Source: Avena insularis
Taxonomy: Eukaryota > Streptophyta > Magnoliopsida > Poales > Poaceae
Assembly: GCA_023614405.1 (NCBI GenBank)
Contig: CM042691.1
Span: 178,594,927 to 178,658,926 of the forward strand
Direction of reading: 5' to 3'
DNA: 64,000 bases
The number at the start of each line of letters is the position of its first letter. Position 1 is the first letter of the stretch. The notes beneath the pieces are model-generated. The model ran no database searches, had not been told where the DNA came from, and saw nothing but the letters and a program-made list of their open reading frames with translations. This document shows, in pieces, positions 58,089-64,000 of this stretch. The translations under genes were made by a program, and so were the position numbers.

Positions 58089-59355
58089 ATGGATAGTAGT
58101 CGAAGGGAAATGGAGTTCTTCTACAAGAATTTCATGGAGTCATTGTCTAAGGAGGAGATCGGCGGTGAGACCAAGATTCTGTTGGCACCTGCACAGATGG
58201 TGCACGACCACTACCTCTTGTCGCCGCACAGAGGTGGCTCGGCCAAGCGGCGCGAAGCCAACGATGATCGCGATCGAGAAGAAGGGCACATACATCTTTA
58301 CAAGGACTACTTCCACCCAACCAATCCGGTCTTTAAAGATAAGGCATTCCGGCATTGCTATAGGATGTCCAGGAAACCTGTTCTTGGACATTCTCAATGG
58401 GGTGAGGGACTACGATGACTACTTCGAGACCAAAAACGATTGTACTGGTAAGATTGGCTTCTCCTCTTACCAGAAATTTTTCGCTGCCATTTGGTAGCTT
58501 GCATACGGAGTGCCCGGTGATATCCTCGACGACTACATGTGCATGAACGAGTCCACATTCCATGAGGCAATGTGTACCGGTTTTGATGTGCGGTTATTGT
58601 GGTGTTTGGCAAAGTTTACTTGAGATAGACGAACACTAAAGACACTTCCTACCTTTTGTCCATCAACGAGAGAAGGGGGTTTCCTAGGATGCTTGGCAGC
58701 ATTGACAGTGGAAGAATTGTCTCTTTGGTTGGCAAAGGCAGTTCAAAGGGCATGCAGATGGGTGCACTGTCATACTAGAGGTTGTTGCATCACGGGATCT
58801 CTGGATTTGGTACTCCTTTTTTGGCATGGCTGGATCAAATAATGACATCAATGTGTTGCAGCGATCTTCGATGTTTCCTATGAAATCAATGGCAATCCAT
58901 ACGATATGGGTTATACTATCTAACTGACGATATCTATCCCTCCTAGGTCACCTTTGTTAATACAATCCACAGCCCTGCAGAAGAGAAATGCAAGAGGTTT
59001 GCGAAAGACCAAGAAGTCGCTAGGAAGAATGTGGAGCGAGCATTTGGTGTACTTTAGTCAAGGTGGACAATTTTTTGATACCCTGCTAGAACCTGGAGCA
59101 CAGAGAGGATGTGGGATGTGATGACTGCTTGTGTGATCATGCACAACATGATCGTCGAGGACGAGCGTGATGACGGCATCTTGAACCAAGGCTGGGACTT
59201 TCAGGGTTAGTTGGTCGAGCCAGAACCAGGTCTAGCGTCATGGGAAGATTTTATGCAAGTGCATAAAAATTTGTGTCACAGGCAAACTCATGATCGGCTT
59301 CAACTAGATTTGGTTGAGCATATATGGACTCGTGCGGGAAACATAAACGGTTAAT
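58089..59355 (+). pseudogene. PIF/Harbinger transposase (DDE_Tnp_4) remnant
   Basis: It begins at ATG 58089 (MDSSRREMEFFYKNFMESL), with YFHPTNPVFKDKAFRHCYRM. The frame changes near 58373 into LDILNGVRDYDDYFETKNDC and TGKIGFSSYQKFFAAIW, then a stop. LAYGVPGDILDDYMCMNEST, GFPRMLGSID (first Asp), GCTVILEVVASRDLWIWYSF, MAGSNNDINVLQRSSMF (second Asp) and VERAFGVL (Glu), then MHNMIVEDERDDG, follow in order across three frames with several stops. These are the catalytic landmarks of HARBI1-like nucleases. It is an old inactive DNA transposon. The second (Myb-like) Harbinger ORF was not seen. Confidence 0.88.
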
Positions 59356-59848
59356 CCCTTAATTGTTTCTTGTATATTAAATGATGTTTGGTTGTTTATA
59401 TTGAACCGCGTGAGTGTGAACTATTTATACATAAGAACTATTTTAATTAGATTATCTAACCTAGTTTATTTGCTTGTCAAAATATACTTTATGATAAAAT
59501 CTGCAAACATATGAAATTCTGGCCAGCATGGAAAATAGGTCGTGCCGCTGGCGCGGTCAGCCGAACAAGCCGGATCCAAACCTAAAAGCGACCACGGCCC
59601 GACTTAAACGAACATAAAAGGACTGTTTAGATAGAATGTTTTGGTCAGCCCGTGGAGATTCCCCTACTCTATTATAAATGTCTATCAAGAAAGGGACAAA
59701 AGTAAGCATGCATCACAAGGTAGAACAAAAGAGGGGCAAAAAAACCAAATTCATGTATATAGATAGGTCAAAGTTTAGAGCAGAAAATAATCTTCTTCAG
59801 GTGATCATCTCAAATCACGCCCCAAAAATATGATCGTTGTGACTAGAA
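59356..59848. other. 3' flank of the Harbinger remnant
   Basis: It is mostly AT-rich. The segment 59545-59660 (GGATCCAAACCTAAAAGCG, GGACTGTTTAG) looks like a Harbinger subterminal end, but no matching 5' end was found. Confidence 0.4.
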
Positions 59849-60181
59849 TTGACGTCACCTACGTCGGGTGTGGCGACGAACCTCCATCCACCAACCAACG
59901 AGACGGGCGACGGTGAGCCATTGCTCACCAGGGAGACCATCATGAACTGCGTTAGGATCCTGAATACTGATCCGCTTGTCATCGTGGCCTTCTCCATGCA
60001 AAGAGGCCTCACTATGGACGTGACACCCTTCTACCATGTCTTGCTCATAATATCGCCTATGCACTCTAACGTCACACCCCAGGCGGCGGTGGACACCGTC
60101 CTGTCGCGGATCCTCATGGGCAGCGAGATGATCACGCAGGACAACAAGGCTCTGATTATCGCCCTCGTGCATGTCATATAG
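59849..60181 (+). CDS. hypothetical 110-aa ORF
   Basis: An open frame from ATG 59849 to a stop at 60179-60181. Helix-like stretches LLTRETIMNCVRILN and TPQAAVDTVLSRILMGSEMI, and an absence of low-complexity sequence, make it look more protein-like than its neighbours. I do not recognise the family. No introns, promoter or flanking gene support it, so it may be a captured gene fragment or chance. Confidence 0.25.
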   Translation: MTSPTSGVATNLHPPTNETGDGEPLLTRETIMNCVRILNTDPLVIVAFSMQRGLTMDVTPFYHVLLIISPMHSNVTPQAAVDTVLSRILMGSEMITQDNKALIIALVHVI

Positions 60182-60876
60182 TTCATGTATATTGTGATGG
60201 TCCTGCATGCTCTGCATCATCAAATCAAGGTCTCCACCGCACACTCCTTCGCGTCCTGTCTAGGCTGGCTGACACGCTGCACCCACCACTCCGACGTTAG
60301 CGTAATCGCTGCAAAAGTTCTTTCTTTTTAAAATGGACGCTTTATTATATATAGTAATGTTTACACCCGATCTTTGCATAGTTAGGATGTACACAACCGA
60401 TCAACCGCATAACTTGTGACCAAAACAATAGTATAAATATTAAAAAACATGCTAATGTTATTTTTTTTCGCCCCGTCCGCGTCGTCCCCCGCGGGCGACG
60501 GGCGGGCGTCTCCCCCAAACCTCACTTCCTCCTCCCCCAAGCCACCCTCCTCCGCCCTGCCACGGCCCTCCTTACCCAGGCCTGAGTGCAGACCAGCGGT
60601 GACGGCCGCCGGCGTGACGGTGCAGGTGGCCCGGTGGCGGCTTGTGATTTACTTACAGTGGCGGAGAGGTGGCGGTGGGCGAGCTCGGCACGGAGCTACG
60701 AAGGGCGGCGGCGGACGGCAAGGGGCGCAGCAAAAGCCGGCCTCACGGGCCTGATCAGGGCCAGGGAGGGCCTGATCTAGGCCAGGCGGGCCGTGGCGGG
60801 CACGTCCATGGCGGTCTCAGGTGGTTGTGCTCTCCGGTTCCTTGTCATGGTGGCTGGGAACCCCGATCTGAACCAG
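60182..60876. other. GC-rich flank, no gene assigned
   Basis: It is GC-rich and proline/arginine-coding in several frames from 60470 to 60880, which gives spurious ORFs. ACCAG (60872-60876) would be the left target duplication of the next Copia element. Confidence 0.4.
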
Positions 60877-62169
60877 TGAAGGGATACGGGTAGGCTATAC
60901 TAGCGCAAATCAAAAATTTCTACCGTGTAAACCAGGAATACTGTTGTCATAGATCACGGGATTACAACTAGACGCGCATTTGTGGAACTTGATGGCACGC
61001 GTCGAGGCAGTGTAGATGTGCTACGTCTCCTCCTCGTCCTCGTCCCATGAGCAGCTCCCCTTGCGCGGCTCGTCCAAGTGCTACAGCTGCAGCACCTCTA
61101 AGGTATCCACATGTACAGGGTGGAAGCGCCAGGCCCCGGGCTGCTAGGTCCGCACGTGCAACACAGGCGTGAGGAGTGGCGGCTGGGTGGAATGGTCTAA
61201 CCCTGGTCAGCACGCCCTACCCTCTCTTATATAGGCGTCCCTAGTGGGCTTCTACATTAGCAGCCCATTAGTAGCCTAAGCCTGGTCTAATTCGGATCTA
61301 ATCCTCATTAGGCTTCCAACCCCTTAAGTGTGTGACCCTATAGGTTCATATATGTATAGACATGACACGAATACACTTATTCTATCAATAGTTGGTAGCG
61401 GCCTCTAGCAAGACGTGCCAACTCCTAAACGCATACAAAGATCATATCATACGAACCATCACAAGGTTTAGTACATGTCTTTCCCTTTGCCTCACGATAT
61501 TTGGTCTAGCTCCAAGTTGAACTCCCTTTCTCGATACTGTGATCCGAAATCCCTTTACTAGGTTAACTCTTAACCTAATGTATCACGGCCATGCATTTGT
61601 GGATCCGATCACTCGAGGGGCCCAGAGATATCTCTCTCAAGTAGAGAGGGGCAAATCCCATCTTGATTGACCATGCCTTGAAGCATGCTTCAGGACAAAC
61701 CCGAAAGCTACATTTATAACTACCCAGTTACGGAGTAGCGTCTGATAGCCCCAAAGTAGGTCGATCCACATCTCAAGTACATGCGACAATCTCATGTCTA
61801 AGGACAAAACATACACGATGTGTAGAGAGAGCTGCAAGTCTAATTGTCAGTCTCAAGTTGGGTCAGTCCAACCCCATGTTCATAACATGTGTCCACATCA
61901 TTGGTTTGACATCTCCATGTCTATGACTTGTGAAACATAGTCATCAACCAATCGATGTGCTAGTCTAATATTCACGTGTGTCCTCACATGAACTCCGTCT
62001 AGGGACAACTATTAAATAACCATACAAGTATAGAGTTTTATAAACAATTCACATAATTGGCAATCAATACAAGTTGCCTGATATGGATATTCAAGGAACA
62101 TTACAATAACTCATGGATACATAAGAAATATAATCATCTCTATGATTGCCTCTAGGGCATATTCCTTCA
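60877..62169 (-). repeat. 3' LTR of the second Copia element
   Basis: A 1,293-bp LTR. On the minus strand it starts TGAAGGAATATGCCCTAG and ends CCCGTATCCCTTCA, so the 6-bp termini TGAAGG/CCTTCA are inverted repeats. It is an Angela-lineage type but a different family from the first Copia (TGTTGGAG). The partner LTR is outside the window. Confidence 0.88.
61226..61235 (-). promoter_or_regulatory. TATA box of the second Copia LTR
   Basis: The minus strand reads CCTATATAAG. Confidence 0.65.
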
Positions 62170-62182
62170 GTCTCCCACTTGC
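62170..62182 (-). other. polypurine tract of the second Copia
   Basis: Minus-strand GCAAGTGGGAGAC abuts the LTR. It is the same motif as at 50762. Confidence 0.85.
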
Positions 62183-62189
62183 ACTAGAG

Positions 62190-64000
62190 TCAATCTAGAT
62201 TGTATCTAATATCTATTGCTCTCGCGTGCGCCTCATGCGCAGGCTGCGGGAGTGGCTTTGTAAAGGGATCAGCAACATTTGAGTCTGTATGTATTTTGCA
62301 TATCATGACACTACCATCCTCAACGAACTCTCGAATCTGATGGTAACACATGCGAATATGTTTGTTCTTCTGGTGCTGTCTAGGCTCCTTGGCTTGTGCA
62401 ATAGCACCATTGTTATCACAATAAACGTCCATGGGATTAGACGCGCCCTGAACCACACCAAGAGCGATCAGGAAATTCCTAATCCAAACAACTTCCTTTG
62501 CAGCCTCCGAGGCGGCAATATATTTAGCTTCTCTTGAAGAGGAGGCCACCGTATCTTGCTTGGAACTTTTCCAACTCACAGCACCACCATTCATGACAAA
62601 CACATAACCAGATTGCGATCTGGAGTCATCTGAGTCGTTAAGGTAACTCGCATCTGTGTAACCCCTTACACTGAGTTCATCCTCACCTCCATAAACTAGG
62701 AACACATCCTTAGTCCTTTTCAAGTACTTAAGGATGTTCTTTACCGCTGTCCAGTGACCTTCACCTGGATCAGCCTGGTATCTGCTCGTAACACTTAGAG
62801 GATAGGAAACATCTGGGCGAGTACATATCATTGCATACATGATGGATCCAATAGCCGAAGCATATGGAACTATGCTCATGCGCTCACGCTCATCAGTAGT
62901 CGAAGGACACTGAGTCTTGCTGAGTTTTATGTCGTGGGACATGGGCAAGAACCCCTTCTTAGCCTCTTCCATGCTGAACCGCTTCAACACTTTGTCAATG
63001 TATGTACTTTGGCTTAATCCAATTAGCCTCCTTGATCTATCTCTATAGATATTGATGCCTAGAATATATGCCACTTCTCCCAAGTCCTTCATCGAAAAAC
63101 TATTTTTCAACAAGGTCTTAACAGACTCGAGCATAGGAATGTCATTTCCAATCAGCAATATGTCATCTACATATAAGATTAGAAATACAAGTGCTCTCCC
63201 ACTTTCCTTCTTGTTAACACAAGGTTCTTGTTCATTTTTTATGAAGCCAAACTCCTTTACAACTTCATCAAATCAAATGTTCCAACTCTGAGATGCTTGC
63301 TTCAGCCCACAAATGGACTTTAGAAGTTTGCATACCTTTCCAGCATTGTTTGGATCGACAAAACCTTCAGGTTGCATCATATACATGTCCTTAGTTAGGA
63401 TTCCATTTAAGAAAGCCGTCTTGACATCCATCTGCCATATTTCATAGTCGAAATGTGCAGCAATAGCTAGAATGATCCGTATAGATTTAAGCATCACTAC
63501 CGACAAGAAAGTCTCGTCGTAGTCAACTCCTTGAACTTGTCGAAAACCTTTTGCAACAAGTTGATCTTTATGGATGTGAACATTTCCATCCATATCAATC
63601 TTATTCTTATAGATCCATTTGCACTCGATGGCTTTAAAACTATCAGGCAGGTCAACCAAGTTCCAAACTTGATTGTTTCCCATGGACTCTATCTTAGATC
63701 TCACGGCGATCAGCCATTTCTCAGAGTCTGGGTCCACCATCGCTTCTGCATAGGTCGCAGGCTCATCATTGTCTAATAATAATAATTCACGCGCTTCGCG
63801 AAGCCTCGCTGACCTTCGTGGTTGTGGTGCTTCTATTGCCACGGGTTCCTCAACTTGTTCTGCTACAATAGCATCACTCGTAGAAGCATTCCCGACTGGC
63901 TCATCTTGAACTTCTTCAAGTCGCACCGACCTTCCACTTGTTCCCTTTGTGAGAAACTCTTTCTCTAGGAAAACACCGCTACGAGTGACAAACACTTTGC
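62190..64000 (-). pseudogene. second Copia pol: RT and RNase H, one internal stop, cut by window end
   Basis: It reads in one frame from the window edge to a stop at 62190. RT: AECKWIYKNKIDMDGN-like region, QLVAKGFRQVQGVDYDETF, IWQMDVKTAFLNGILTKDMY and KVCKLLKSICGLKQASQSW, then a TGA at about 63270-63272 after SWNI. The same frame then gives LYVDDILLIGND (catalytic YVDD). RNase H: GYTDASYLNDSDDSRSQSGY (Asp), SSREAKYIAASEAAKEVVWI (Glu), DVYCDNNGAIAQAKEPRQHQ (Asp) and HTDSNVADPFTKPLPQ at the end. It is the best preserved coding region in the window, and its integrase and gag lie beyond 64000. Confidence 0.93.

Noticed and set aside
57742..59660. complete Harbinger element with terminal inverted repeats
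   Set aside because: Transposase landmarks are clear, but no matching inverted termini or 3-bp target duplication could be found by eye.

Overview
This window is intergenic DNA from a large, repeat-rich grass genome. The evidence is the Angela/BARE-type Copia LTRs beginning TGTTGGA.ATATGCCC or TGAAGGAATATGCCC, the Tat and Del/Tekay Gypsy lineages, and deep nesting. A Pooideae grass (Triticeae or a relative) is the likeliest source, but the species cannot be fixed from sequence alone. No intact host gene, tRNA, rRNA, CRISPR array or prokaryotic feature was found. Nearly everything is transposon-derived.

Layout. The oldest layer is the left flank (1-4580) and the right flank (57742-60876). The left flank holds the 3' end of a giant Gypsy LTR, a Copia gag remnant with its primer-binding site, and a solo Angela-like LTR (2332-4194, TSD CACGG). 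The right flank holds a broken PIF/Harbinger transposase and one unexplained short ORF. Between them lies one minus-strand Copia element (4581-57736, TSD CCTCT), about 8.75 kb once nested insertions are subtracted. Its 3' LTR was split twice. The first insertion is a giant Gypsy solo LTR (5706-24606, TSD CCGAG), itself hit by a complete 12.6-kb Tat-lineage Gypsy element (7176-19794, TSD ATAGG). The second is a composite Del/Tekay chromovirus (24903-50393, TSD GTGAT), itself hit by another solo LTR (31988-35943, TSD GTAAA). A second Copia element (60877 to beyond 64000, minus strand) closes the window.

Two structures stand out. First, the Tat element carries on its antisense strand, between pol and its 3' LTR, a degraded multi-exon gene (8976-12834). 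It has a Transposase_28-like N-terminus, coiled-coil regions and recognisable GT..AG introns in phase, and lies tail-to-tail with pol. The same region holds a repeated module of a polypurine-tract-like motif plus a hairpin. Second, the composite chromovirus contains six LTRs of two kinds. They share a 3' module of about 1.1 kb but have unrelated 5' (U3) halves, called here type A and type B. Three LTRs in a row are each followed by the same 127-131 bp stub of internal sequence before the next LTR begins, giving a tandem LTR-stub array. The only coding body follows the last type A LTR and ends in a type B LTR.

All coding regions are broken by stops or frameshifts. The least damaged is the second Copia pol (one internal stop seen). 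Coordinates are base-exact where TSDs and LTR termini were read directly; domain limits inside pseudogenes are approximate.
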